Source: Bog-473 sp963754445 (GTDB lineage: Bacteria > Actinomycetota > Acidimicrobiia > Acidimicrobiales > RAAP-2). From it: a stretch of 64,000 nucleotides of DNA. Shown here piece by piece: positions 51,397-59,843 of the stretch. The position numbers were made by a program, and so were the translations under genes. Each line of letters opens with the position of its first letter. Position 1 is the first letter of the stretch. The stretch lies in contig CAVWFT010000003.1 in assembly GCA_963754445.1 (NCBI GenBank), positions 207,975-271,974 on the forward strand, given 5' to 3'. Below the pieces are notes generated by a model. That model saw only the letters and a program-made list of their open reading frames with translations. It was not told where the DNA came from and searched no databases.

Positions 51397-51999
51397 TTAG
51401 GACTCATATGATGTGGGCATCGACTTGGCGGTCCGTTTGTTCCAACCGTGGAAGCTCGAGTAGTCGCCTGCATCCCATGCCTCGCGCAATCCCGGTTTGC
51501 TCAGATCCCAATCGGGGCGGACCTCGCTCGACGCGGCGCACAAGTCGGACCACAGATCATAAAACGACGGGCGTCCCCAGAACCAGTAGCCGTTGTAGAT
51601 GCTGTGAATGAGGAGTCCAGGCTTGAGCACCAGCGTGTGGGGGATCATCGGATCATGCTCGGGATCGGTGTATTCCTGAATGTCGAGATCCTTTTGGATC
51701 GTCCGAGCTGGGTCCGAGAGGAAAGTCCATTGAGCGCCGACCGAACCCCGGAACTCCTGCAAGGTGTGGTGATCGTCGGTGGCGATGGTGACGACCTGGG
51801 TATAGGAGACAGCGATCTTCGGATAGTTCGCTGCGAGCTCCAGATGCTGCTGATGTTCCTTCGGACAGTAATTTCCTCGCGCCAACGTGAGAATCATCGG
51901 ATCGTCACCTTGGAGCTCACTGAGTGTCCGGACGGTGTTGGTGTGATCCGGCAACGAATAATCGGGGAACACGCCTTCTGGTCTGATGTCGGATCGCAT
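51397..51999 (-). CDS. Redoxin-fold protein with peroxidatic cysteine
   Basis: A 200-residue thioredoxin-fold protein, paralogue of the gene at 11.7-12.4 kb. It has FPDYSLPDHTNTVRTLSELQ, MILTLARGNYCPKEHQQHLE with a Cys at the peroxidatic position, EYTDPEHDPMIPHTLVLKPG, and SIYNGYWFWGRPSFYDLWSD. With one Cys it resembles a 1-Cys or atypical peroxiredoxin-like redoxin and could reduce peroxides with an external thiol. ATG 51999 (AAAGG upstream) is preferred over the longer frame to 52029. A decayed VOC gene lies immediately upstream on the same strand, and its product may once have been co-expressed. Confidence 0.85.
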   Translation of the reverse strand: MRSDIRPEGVFPDYSLPDHTNTVRTLSELQGDDPMILTLARGNYCPKEHQQHLELAANYPKIAVSYTQVVTIATDDHHTLQEFRGSVGAQWTFLSDPARTIQKDLDIQEYTDPEHDPMIPHTLVLKPGLLIHSIYNGYWFWGRPSFYDLWSDLCAASSEVRPDWDLSKPGLREAWDAGDYSSFHGWNKRTAKSMPTSYES

Positions 52000-52006
52000 G
52001 GGGTGA

Positions 52007-52339
52007 CTACCTTTCACTCGACGATGCATGCGGGATCTCTACGTTGGTCGGTATGGGCGCCGCCCGGGTAGCGCGTCTCGCCGGCTCGGAGATCACCCAT
52101 TTCCCCGGAGCGGAGTCGATCGGCACCCGTGCTCGTGTGGCCGATTGCGACGGGGACCGGAGGGCGCAGACGGTTGACACATCGACGAGCGGCGTATTCA
52201 TGAATTCGATGCGGTGAGCACCGAAATGATCGACCCCCTCGGAGAAGATCAGTGGTGCCACCAACCTCTCGGTGCAGAGTCGTCGTGAGCGCTCGACGTC
52301 GTCCGAGACGATGAAGCGAACCGGCCCGATTTCCTGCAT
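52007..52339 (-). pseudogene. Decayed VOC/glyoxalase gene
   Basis: The frame begins after a good AGGAG ribosome site with IGPVRFIVSDDVERSRRLCT, closely matching the start of the intact VOC protein at 15.6 kb (HFIVSDDVERSRHFYTEVLG). After about residue 26 the family pattern is lost (ERLVAPLIFSEGVDHFGAHR), and the last 60 residues have no VOC features. Frameshifts near 52255-52265 may explain the loss. The product would not form a VOC domain. It lies between the SDR and redoxin genes. Confidence 0.6.
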
Positions 52340-52439
52340 CGATAGGACTCCTACTCGCTGACCACCGATATGCCGCTGCCTGCCACCAGCGTGGCACTTT
52401 CAAAGACTGCGCCACCGCGCACGAGATGTCCAGAGGCCA

Positions 52440-53249
52440 TCAGGAGACCGTTCTCGGCCGGCCGGTATTGGCGGACCGCAGGCTCAATTCGCCGCCGGCA
52501 GCCCGGCCCCCGTCAATACGGAGCGTCGCACCGGTGACAAACGTCGCGCGTTCGAGGTAGAGGATCCCGTCGACCACGTCGCTGACTTCGCCCACGCGTC
52601 CCAGTGGATGTCTTTTCGCCAGCTCCCGGTACGAAGCAGGGTCGTGGAGAGGGGTCTCGATGATGCCGAGCGCCACCGCATTGACGCGGATCCCCCGTTC
52701 GGCGTATTCGGTGGCGAGCGAGCGTGTGACCGCCTCCAGCCCGCCCTTGGTCAGGGAGGTGAGGGCCGATGGTTCCCTTACGTCCGCGTGCTCGACAAGA
52801 CTGGTGCTGACATTGACGATGTGGCCTCCCCCCTGGGCGACCATCTGCACAATGGCCCGTTGGGTCATGTGGAAGAACCCGGTGAGGTTGACCGACGTGA
52901 TCGCCAGATAATCGTCGACCGTGTAATCGGTGAACGGCTTCCCGATGTAGATGCCCGCGTTGTTGACCAAGGTATCGATCCGGCCGAACCGATCGAGCCC
53001 CTGCCCAATAACCAGTTCGGCAGTCTCGGCTTGCGAGATGTCGCCCGGTACCATCAGCACATCCGGTGTTGTCGACGGCTCGATGGAAAGCGCCGTACCG
53101 ACTACGGCGTAACCCGCCGCAGCGAAAGCTGTAGCGATCCCGGCACCGATTCCTCGCGAGGCCCCGGTGACGAGCGCCACCTTCTTCGCCGCTCGTGACC
53201 CATCACGCTCCGGCCCTGACGCCACCTCTGCACCCACTGAAGATGTCAT
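52440..53249 (-). CDS. SDR-family protein lacking the catalytic tyrosine
   Basis: A 269-residue Rossmann protein of the FabG-like SDR group: KVALVTGASRGIGAGIATAF near the start, VNNAGIYIGKPFTDYTVDDY, and GGGHIVNVSTSLVEHADVRE with the catalytic Ser. At the YxxxK site the sequence is ALTSLTKGGLEAVTRSLATE: the Lys is present but Tyr is Thr. The C-terminal ATFVTGATLRIDGGRAAGG ends the classical fold. A similar loss of Tyr (ALASLTKGGL) occurs in some SDR proteins, so it may be a subfamily and not a mutation. The start is uncertain: ATG 53249 or 53279. Function as a dehydrogenase is doubtful. Confidence 0.85.
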   Translation of the reverse strand: MTSSVGAEVASGPERDGSRAAKKVALVTGASRGIGAGIATAFAAAGYAVVGTALSIEPSTTPDVLMVPGDISQAETAELVIGQGLDRFGRIDTLVNNAGIYIGKPFTDYTVDDYLAITSVNLTGFFHMTQRAIVQMVAQGGGHIVNVSTSLVEHADVREPSALTSLTKGGLEAVTRSLATEYAERGIRVNAVALGIIETPLHDPASYRELAKRHPLGRVGEVSDVVDGILYLERATFVTGATLRIDGGRAAGGELSLRSANTGRPRTVS

Positions 53250-53420
53250 CGACGCTCTCGGCGGAACTGATCCGGTCATCTCTTACGACCGATCCGTCGT
53301 GCAACGTGGGCCAGGGAAGGGGGGCTCGTGACATCGAAAGCCGAATCCGCGATCTTTCTGGGATCGCCAAGGGCCCTGTCGCGAAGATCAGCAGTTCGCA
53401 CCCCTGGGCCTTCCGTACCC

Positions 53421-54563
53421 TCAACGGGCGAGGATGGTGACGGCGGCGGTGCCGGGAGCCCCGTAGACCTGGGCATAGCCGACCCGCGGGTCACCCTGGA
53501 CTTGGCGGTCGCCGGCGTGGCCGCGGAGTTGGAGCACGAGTTCGTGGACCTGGCGGAGGCCCGAGGCTCCGATCGGCTCTCCGTTGGCGATGAGGCCGCC
53601 GTCAGTGTTGATCGGCATCGGACCCGTGATCTCGGTGGCGCCGTCGGCCAGAAGCTTCTCCTGATCGCCGTCAGCACAGAAACCATTCTCAGCCATGTGG
53701 ATCACCTCAGCGCCGGCGTCGGTGTCCTGGACCTGAATCACGTCGACGTCCTCGGGTCCGATCCCTGCCTCTTCGTAGGCGGCTCGCGAGGCATACACCG
53801 TCGGGGCAACATCTTCCTCAACAGGAGCCCAGGTGGTGTTGACCTCGTACGAACCGTAGTTACGTGTGCGAATAGCAGTCGCCTTCACGTACACCGGGGT
53901 ATCCGTGAAGCGGTGAGCCATGTCGGCGCGACAAAGGACCGTCGCCGCCGCGCCCTCGTCCGGAGCGCAGAACATATACGAGGTGAGCGGGTAGTTGAGC
54001 ATCGGCGAGCCGAGAATCTCCTCCTCAGTGATCGGCTTTTGTCGGAAGGCTTTCGGATTGAGGGCGCCGTTGCGGTAATTCTTCGCTGCCACCTTGGCCA
54101 ACGTCGTCGGGGAAACGCCATGGTCGTGCATGTACTTGTTGATCTTCATGCCGAAGAACTTGGTGGTGACGTACTGGCCGTTCTCCCGATACCAGGCGGG
54201 CACGTTTGTCGTCGTCGGGTCACCCTTGAACGAGCCGCGAGCGTGCTTGTCCGTTCCGATGGCGACCACGATGTCGCCGCTGCCGGAACGAATGGCGTTC
54301 GCTGCTTGCTGGATCGTGGCCGCCCCGGTCGCGCATGCGCTGAACACGTGGATGAACGGAAGACCGCTGAGGCCGACCAGACCGGTGAGAGGGTCCGTCC
54401 AGACCCCCCAACTCCCGCCGAAGGCGCACTGGACGTCGTTCCATGTCACACCTGCGTCGACCAACGCAAGCTCCACGGCGTCGGCGGCCATCTCGTACGG
54501 AGACTTGTCGCCGTGCCGACCGAAGGGGTGCAGCCCGACACCGATGATCGCGACGTCGTCCAT
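53421..54563 (-). CDS. Thiolase-like protein (lipid-transfer/Ltp2-like)
   Basis: A 380-residue protein of the thiolase superfamily (SCP2-thiolase/lipid-transfer-like). DVAIIGVGLHPFGRHGDKSP at the start and HVFSACATGAATIQQAANAI (the nucleophile Cys of thiolases) are seen, followed by VVAIGTDKHARGSF and a C-terminal INTDGGLIANGEPIGASGLR with the late Gly-rich loop. The gene is directly preceded by a DUF35 protein with no gap, the arrangement of the steroid side-chain aldolases Ltp2-DUF35 and of archaeal HMG-CoA synthase-associated complexes. It likely acts on an acyl-CoA together with that partner. GAGGAG precedes the ATG. Substrate unknown; a sterol or fatty acyl-CoA is a guess. Confidence 0.88.
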   Translation of the reverse strand: MDDVAIIGVGLHPFGRHGDKSPYEMAADAVELALVDAGVTWNDVQCAFGGSWGVWTDPLTGLVGLSGLPFIHVFSACATGAATIQQAANAIRSGSGDIVVAIGTDKHARGSFKGDPTTTNVPAWYRENGQYVTTKFFGMKINKYMHDHGVSPTTLAKVAAKNYRNGALNPKAFRQKPITEEEILGSPMLNYPLTSYMFCAPDEGAAATVLCRADMAHRFTDTPVYVKATAIRTRNYGSYEVNTTWAPVEEDVAPTVYASRAAYEEAGIGPEDVDVIQVQDTDAGAEVIHMAENGFCADGDQEKLLADGATEITGPMPINTDGGLIANGEPIGASGLRQVHELVLQLRGHAGDRQVQGDPRVGYAQVYGAPGTAAVTILAR

Positions 54564-55001
54564 TTAGCGCTCCTCACTGTTCTGCGCGCCGACGGGCGCG
54601 AAGGCGAAGGTCATGATCTCGTTGCCGTCGCCGTCGACATAGAACGGGACGATGCGGAGCACGACCTCCATCCCGAATTCGAGTTCTTGGGGATCACACG
54701 TCGTGAGTCGCGACTCGACACGCACCACATCGTCGAGTTGCACCAGGCCCACCCCAAATGGCTCGAAAGACTGACCCGTCGGATCACCCCTGTAGTCGGC
54801 GCTCGGTGGGAACTCCTGGGTCGTCCAAGACACGAGGGTGCCTTGGCGGGGTAGGGGGAGTTCGACCATGCTCTGCGTGCCACAGCGAGGGCAACGCGAC
54901 TGAACGGGGAATGTGACCGCCCCGCAGCCCTCGCACCGGCCACCGAGCAACTGCGGATCATCAGCCGGCCAAGTGAAGACACCCGCGATCGGACTCTGCA
55001 T
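54564..55001 (-). CDS. Zn-ribbon/OB-fold (DUF35) protein
   Basis: A 145-residue protein with an N-terminal rubredoxin-like zinc ribbon, CEGCGAVTFPVQSRCPRCG (four Cys), and a C-terminal OB fold (TLVSWTTQEFPPSADYRGD to EVVLRIVPFYVDGDG). DUF35 proteins bind acyl-CoA and form a complex with thiolase-like partners, as in Ltp2-type aldolases. The stop is adjacent to the ATG of the thiolase gene, which supports complex formation. GGAGGGG precedes the ATG. Confidence 0.9.
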   Translation of the reverse strand: MQSPIAGVFTWPADDPQLLGGRCEGCGAVTFPVQSRCPRCGTQSMVELPLPRQGTLVSWTTQEFPPSADYRGDPTGQSFEPFGVGLVQLDDVVRVESRLTTCDPQELEFGMEVVLRIVPFYVDGDGNEIMTFAFAPVGAQNSEER

Positions 55002-55167
55002 CAGCGCCCCTCCACCGTCGGACTCATCGGGATCAGGCTAGCCAACGCTGGTACGGGTCCCGCTTGAGGAGTCGAGCACGAGCGGTCCCCTCCGGCCCGA
55101 GACGGCACGGCAAAGTCCCGCCACTGACGACGAGCACAGCCGGCCAGGTGGAAAGCAGAGCCCGCTA

Positions 55168-55197
55168 TTGACTGGATCTATACACTCAGAGTATTCT
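55168..55197 (+). promoter_or_regulatory. PadR promoter with internal palindrome
   Basis: TTGACT (55168-55173), an 18-base spacer and TATTCT (55192-55197) make a promoter whose transcript would start at about the ATG at 55205, eight bases after the -10. Inside the spacer and -10, ATACACTCAGAGTAT (55180-55194) is a 15-base palindrome with one mismatch. PadR binding there would block the promoter. Confidence 0.6.
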
Positions 55198-55204
55198 CTC
55201 GGGT

Positions 55205-55729
55205 ATGAGTGTTCCCATGGCCCTGCTCGGCCTCCTCGATCGCGAACCGAGCCATGGCTACGACCTGAAGCGCGATTACGACACCTACTTCGGGCGCGGC
55301 CGGCCGCTGCCCTACGGCCAGGTGTACGCCACGCTCTCCCGGCTGGCGCGGGACGGGAAGGCGATCGTCGGTGAGGCCGAGCCAGGAGCCGGCCCCGACC
55401 GCAAGCGGTACAACATCACCGAGACCGGCCGGCACGAGGTCGAGGCCTGGCTCTCGGAGCCCATCCCCGCCGAGCCCCACCTGCAGACCGATCTGTTCGT
55501 CAAGGTCGTCCTGTCGCTGATGCTCGGTCGCCGGGCCGAGGAGTACCTGGACGCCCAGCGCGCCGCACACCTGCACCGGATGCGCGAGCTCACGGACCTC
55601 AAGCAAAAAGGAACCCTCATCGATGCGCTCCTCGCTGATCACGGCCTGTTCCACCTCGAGGCCGACCTCCGCTGGATCGACCTCACCACCGCTCGCCTCA
55701 CCGCACTCGCCACGGAGGTTGCCTCATGA
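55205..55729 (+). CDS. PadR-family regulator
   Basis: A 174-residue winged-helix regulator. ALLGLLDREPSHGYDLKRDY near the start is the PadR hallmark, followed by GRPLPYGQVYATLSRLARDG (recognition helix) and the wing PDRKRYNITETGRHEVEAWL. A C-terminal vir-type helical domain (AHLHRMRELTDLKQKGTL) completes the dimer. The mRNA is probably leaderless. The stop overlaps the ATPase start (ATGA), so it is co-transcribed with the exporter that it likely represses. Confidence 0.92.
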   Translation: MSVPMALLGLLDREPSHGYDLKRDYDTYFGRGRPLPYGQVYATLSRLARDGKAIVGEAEPGAGPDRKRYNITETGRHEVEAWLSEPIPAEPHLQTDLFVKVVLSLMLGRRAEEYLDAQRAAHLHRMRELTDLKQKGTLIDALLADHGLFHLEADLRWIDLTTARLTALATEVAS

Positions 55730-56442
55730 AGATGCCCAATGGTTCTGCCATCATCCCCCCGGGGGGCACCATCATCGAGGCACAGGACCTCGTGCTCTCC
55801 TTCGGCGAGACCCCGGCGCTGCGCGATGCCAGCCTGTCGGTGCAACGCGGCGAGATCGTGGCCGTCATGGGCCCGAGCGGCTCGGGCAAGTCGACGCTGC
55901 TCCTCTGCCTCGCCGGCATCCTGGTCCCCGCGTCGGGCCGAGTCATCTTCGACGGGCAGCGCATCGACGCGCTGCGCGAGGAGCAGCGGAGCCGCCTCCG
56001 CAGAGATCGATTCGGCTTCGTCTTCCAGTTCGGTCAGCTCGTGCCGGAGCTCACGGCCGAGGAGAACGTCGCGCTCCCACTCCTTTTGGGCGGGATGCGC
56101 CGCCAACAGGCCCTGGCCCGAGCGCGGAACTGGTTCGCCCGGCTTCAGCTGGAGGGACTGGAAAGCCACCGGGCGGGCGAGATGTCGGGGGGCCAGGCCC
56201 AGCGGGTCGCCCTCGCCCGGGGCATGGTGGCGCAGCCCGATGTGCTCTTCGCCGACGAGCCCACAGGATCACTCGACTCCTTGACCGGTGAGCTCGTCAT
56301 GAACTTGATGACCAGCGTGGCTCGCGAGGAGGGCATCACGATCGTCCTCGTCACCCACGAGCCTCGCGTCGCCGCCTACTCCGACCGCGAGGTGGTCGTG
56401 CGCGACGGCCGCGTCGCCAGCCCGATGGGGGTCAGCGCATGA
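55726..56442 (+). CDS. ABC ATPase, LolD/MacB type
   Basis: A 238-residue ATPase. Walker A is GPSGSGKST near residues 46-54, Q-loop FVFQFGQLVPELTAEENVAL, signature MSGGQAQRVALARGM, Walker B VLFADEPTGSLD, and His switch VTHEPRVAAYSD. This is the class that works with FtsX-type permeases, with AGEMSGGQ typical of LolD/MacB/FtsE-like ATPases. Both ends overlap neighbouring genes by ATGA, so three proteins are made from one operon. Confidence 0.94.
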   Translation: MKMPNGSAIIPPGGTIIEAQDLVLSFGETPALRDASLSVQRGEIVAVMGPSGSGKSTLLLCLAGILVPASGRVIFDGQRIDALREEQRSRLRRDRFGFVFQFGQLVPELTAEENVALPLLLGGMRRQQALARARNWFARLQLEGLESHRAGEMSGGQAQRVALARGMVAQPDVLFADEPTGSLDSLTGELVMNLMTSVAREEGITIVLVTHEPRVAAYSDREVVVRDGRVASPMGVSA

Positions 56443-58673
56443 TCCGGCTCGGCCTCCGGCTGACCTTGGGGAGTGGTCGTGAAGCCCTTTTGCGGGTCCT
56501 CGTCACCGCGGTTGCCGTCGCTCTCGGCGTCGGCCTGTTGCTGGCCGCCCTGGCCGGCATCAACGGTCTCCACGCCCAGAGCGATCGAGGTGCCTGGCTG
56601 AACTCATCGGTGCAGCCGACTCCGCCGAGCTCAGCCGCCAGCGGCCTCTGGTGGGAACCGAGCACCGACTCGTTCGGGAGTCGACTCATCGACCAGATCG
56701 ATATCGCGGCGGCCGGCCCGGGCGCGCCGGTCCCTCCCGGAATTTCCCGCCTGCCTGGTCCGGGCCAGTACGTCGCATCGCCCGAGCTGGTGAGCCTGCT
56801 CCGCTCCCAGCCCGCCGACGAATTGCGCGACCGCTACCCGGGACGACTGGTGGGGACCATCGCCAGCGCGGGATTACCCTCGCCGAACTCGTTGATCATT
56901 GTCATCGGTCACAGCGTCGGCCAGCTCTCGAAGCAGCCTGCTGCCATCGAAATCGGGGCAATCCACCGCAGCCTCGCGAATTGCTATGGCTGTCAGAGCG
57001 TGGTCGGCAGCGGGCCAGTGCTTGAATTCATCCTTGTCGGCGGGGCTGTGGCGCTTCTGCTGCCGATTCTGATCCTGATTGCCACGGCGAGCCGACTGTC
57101 GGCCGTCCGGCGCGAAGTGCGCTTCGCCTCCATGCGGCTGGTCGGTGCCACCCCTCGCCAGATCTCGACGATTTCGGGCGTCGAAGCGCTTTTCGCTGCC
57201 CTCGTCGGGGTCGTCCTTGGTTTCGGGCTCTTCTTCGCGGTCCGACCGCTGCTGTACCACGTGCCATTCACCGGTGCCCCGCTGGCACAGGGTGATCTCT
57301 CCCTCCATGCCGTCGACATCCTCATCGCGGTGGTGGGGGTCCCCATCGCCGCCGTCGCCTCCGCACGCCTCGCGCTGCGCCGGGTACAGATCTCGCCGCT
57401 CGGAGTGACACGACGGGTCGCGGTGCGCCCGCCGGGGATGGCGCGGATCGGTCCCCTGGCCGCAGGTATTGCCTTCCTGGCTTACTTCGATGCAGCCGGA
57501 AAGCCCGGTGCTATCGGGAGCCAGCTCCTCGAGCTCCTGGTTGGATTCTTGTTGCTGATCGTCGGTCTGGTTCTGGCTGGGCCGTGGTTCACCACGGCTG
57601 GATCTCGGATCATGGCCAAAAGAGCGAGTCGCCCGGCCATGCTCATCGCCGGTCGTCACCTCCTCGACAACCCCAAGGCGGCGTTCCGCTTCGTCAGCGG
57701 CCTCGTCATTGCCCTCTTCGTCGCCAGCGCGGCAATCGGTGCCCTCAGCTCGGTGACGGCGGTGACCGGAGGGGGCAGCGCAAACGCCAGCCTGGGCACC
57801 GTGGCGGACCCTTTCTGCACCTATTCGACCACCAACTGTCCTAGGGCGTCCGTGGTGGCCTCCATGCCTCCCTCGGTCCTCGAGGAACTCAGGGCGACGC
57901 CGGGGGTGCACGGTGTGGCGGTGGTTCGCGAGGATCCCAACCAGACGCAAGCCGGAGGATCGTTCGGAATCGTCGCGTGTGACGAGCTCGCCACGACGCC
58001 GGCCATCGGCCGGTGCGGAGCGCGGGCCACGGCAGCGTCCGTCGGGTACTTCCTCTCCAGGGTCCTGGGGCACACCGCCCACGCGGCGACCACGACCTGG
58101 CCCTCGTCGAACCTGTCGGCGGCACAGCTCGCATCTCTCCCCGTGAGTGCGGTCGTCGTCGCCACAAACGGTTCCTCGGACGTGATCGAACGGGTGCGAA
58201 CGGAACTCGATCGCGCCTTTCCGCTCCAGGGCACACCGGTGACCGTGGAGGCACTCGATCCCTCGACGGCGCGTCTGCTGACGATGATCCAGGCCATGAC
58301 CGACGTGATCATCGTGGCGAGCCTGATCATCGCGGCGTGCAGCCTGGCCGTGAACATCGCCGCCGGCCTCGCCGAGCGGAGGAGGCCGTTCAGCCTCCTC
58401 AGACTTACGGGGGTCCCGCGAAAGCTCCTGCACCGGGTCGTGACGCTGGAGAGTGCGTTGCCCCTGTTCCTCGTCGCAGCGGTCTCTATCGTCGTCGGGC
58501 TACTGGCGGCCGCCCTCTATCTGCGCTCGCAGGTGGGGCTCGCCTTCAGCTTTCCGGGGTTGTCCTACTGGGCCACGGTGATCGGAGGACTGGCGGCGTC
58601 GATGGCGATCATCGCCGCGACGTTCCCGATCCTCGATCGGATCACAGGGCCCGAGGTCGCCCGGAACGAGTGA
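56439..58673 (+). CDS. FtsX-type ABC permease
   Basis: A 744-residue permease with two FtsX-like halves. Transmembrane segments are at about residues 17-37, then a large extracytoplasmic domain, 190-215, 240-280 (ALFAALVGVVLGFGLFFAVR), 290-320, 340-380, 420-445 and a second extracytoplasmic domain, then 630-655, 680-705 and 715-735. LRLTGVPRKLLHRVVTLESA is the coupling loop in the second half and MRLVGATPRQISTISGVEAL in the first. FtsX-type transporters are mechanotransmission proteins that often confer resistance to antimicrobial peptides or move lipoproteins; PadR control suggests drug or stress response. The start overlaps the ATPase stop. Confidence 0.92.
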   Translation: MIRLGLRLTLGSGREALLRVLVTAVAVALGVGLLLAALAGINGLHAQSDRGAWLNSSVQPTPPSSAASGLWWEPSTDSFGSRLIDQIDIAAAGPGAPVPPGISRLPGPGQYVASPELVSLLRSQPADELRDRYPGRLVGTIASAGLPSPNSLIIVIGHSVGQLSKQPAAIEIGAIHRSLANCYGCQSVVGSGPVLEFILVGGAVALLLPILILIATASRLSAVRREVRFASMRLVGATPRQISTISGVEALFAALVGVVLGFGLFFAVRPLLYHVPFTGAPLAQGDLSLHAVDILIAVVGVPIAAVASARLALRRVQISPLGVTRRVAVRPPGMARIGPLAAGIAFLAYFDAAGKPGAIGSQLLELLVGFLLLIVGLVLAGPWFTTAGSRIMAKRASRPAMLIAGRHLLDNPKAAFRFVSGLVIALFVASAAIGALSSVTAVTGGGSANASLGTVADPFCTYSTTNCPRASVVASMPPSVLEELRATPGVHGVAVVREDPNQTQAGGSFGIVACDELATTPAIGRCGARATAASVGYFLSRVLGHTAHAATTTWPSSNLSAAQLASLPVSAVVVATNGSSDVIERVRTELDRAFPLQGTPVTVEALDPSTARLLTMIQAMTDVIIVASLIIAACSLAVNIAAGLAERRRPFSLLRLTGVPRKLLHRVVTLESALPLFLVAAVSIVVGLLAAALYLRSQVGLAFSFPGLSYWATVIGGLAASMAIIAATFPILDRITGPEVARNE

Positions 58674-58723
58674 TCCGATGGCGTAACCAAACACGCCCTT
58701 CGTCGGACGATCTACCCTTCTTC

Positions 58724-58918
58724 ATGGACTCGCTGCACTCTGCGCTGGCGGACCTCCACTGCGTCTGCTTGGATCAGGACGGATCGTACGAGATGGAGTT
58801 CCAGCACCGGGAGACGCGAGCGACGACGCGGTTCTCCTCCGTCCGCGTACCGAGGACTTGGAGTGTGCATGGCCGCGAGCCGTCAATGACGCTTGCCCGT
58901 CCTCTCGCTTCTCAATAG
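58724..58918 (+). CDS. Small hypothetical ORF
   Basis: A 64-codon ORF starting MDSLHSALADLHCVCLDQDG with regular GC-rich codons over its first 45 codons. There is no ribosome site; a weak TACCCT lies seven bases before the ATG. No domain is recognised. It occupies most of the 252 bases between convergent genes and could be a remnant. Confidence 0.2.
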   Translation: MDSLHSALADLHCVCLDQDGSYEMEFQHRETRATTRFSSVRVPRTWSVHGREPSMTLARPLASQ

Positions 58919-58925
58919 TTGAATC

Positions 58926-59240
58926 TCAGAGCTCGATGAGATCGGCGAGTGCAAGGCGAAGATCTTGGACCAAGAGGGCGATGACCCGCTCAACCCCAGC
59001 ATCACCCGCGCGACACTGCATCTCACCGGACAGGTGCTCGATGACCGCGAGCACGATGTAACCGGCGGCTGCGGCATCCGAACGATCGAGACCGGCAGCA
59101 AGGAAGTTGTCGGCGAGGAAGGCTTCCAACTGGTCGATCTCGGCCAGCTTGCCGGAGGAGACGTAGGCCTTCAATCGTTGTGCCGTCGACAGCTGCAGGT
59201 CGTCGTCGCACTGCTCGAGATATTCAAAATTGAGTGCCAC
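58926..59240 (-). CDS. Small hypothetical protein
   Basis: A 104-residue acidic helical protein, starting at GTG 59240 with an AGGGGG ribosome site. It has NFEYLEQCDDDLQLSTAQRL near the start, YVSSGKLAEIDQLEAFLADN and a C-terminal ALLVQDLRLALADLIEL. No membrane helix or signal; no family that I recognise. The pattern of amphipathic helices suggests a small helical bundle, perhaps a protein-binding factor. The longer open frame to 59417 has poor codon quality. Confidence 0.5.
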   Translation of the reverse strand: MALNFEYLEQCDDDLQLSTAQRLKAYVSSGKLAEIDQLEAFLADNFLAAGLDRSDAAAAGYIVLAVIEHLSGEMQCRAGDAGVERVIALLVQDLRLALADLIEL

Positions 59241-59843
59241 CCGCCCCCTCCGTTCCGATACTTCTTCATCGGCATGAGTTGCAGTGCGTGAAGCGCTCAC
59301 CGGGCAGGGGACTCGAAATCGCTCTGACCTGCGTAGTTGACGTCTCAGTTCGATACCGGCGGGGGTCCAAAGGCGTGCTGGCGGAACGACGAGCTGATCT
59401 GCTCGGATCCCCCCCAAACACCGATAGCGCTCGGTCCTCCATCGAGGGATCGAGGGATCGAGAGCGACCGCCCCACACCGTGGCCGTCCGAATGGGCAGT
59501 TGATTCGCTGCCTTGACCTGCGACGTCATTTGGTGGCAGGAACCCCAGCCACTGTGCGCCTTCGGGCTTCGAACGGATGAAGTCAGTGGTCACGATGCCG
59601 GCCTCAGCAGAGACTCGACCAAATCTGCTGCAACATCGATCAGGTGTCCTCTCCCGGTGGGCCTGTTCGCCCATGAGACGGTGGTGATCACCATTCCGAG
59701 GGAAGGATGACCCTCGCGTTGTTTCGCCGCTGCATTCGCTCAGACGGCTGGAGCAATCACCCTCGGCGTGTCAAACCAAGGGCGCAACGGCACGTCCTCA
59801 AGCTCAGCGTTTTCACCACCGATAGACCATGTGAGGTCTGAGC
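59241..59843. other. 603-base intergenic region, no gene supported
   Basis: Divergent region between two hypothetical genes. Several frames of 60-110 codons exist on both strands but none has family motifs or a good ribosome site. A short direct repeat (TCGAGGGA twice, about 59443-59460) is visible. The region is longer than most gaps here and might have lost a gene. Confidence 0.5.

Noticed and set aside
58013..58918. 301-codon forward frame within the FtsX permease end
   Set aside because: Arg/Gly/His-rich shadow of the permease gene.
59443..59460. Short direct repeat TCGAGGGA
   Set aside because: Only two units of eight bases; common by chance in GC-rich DNA.
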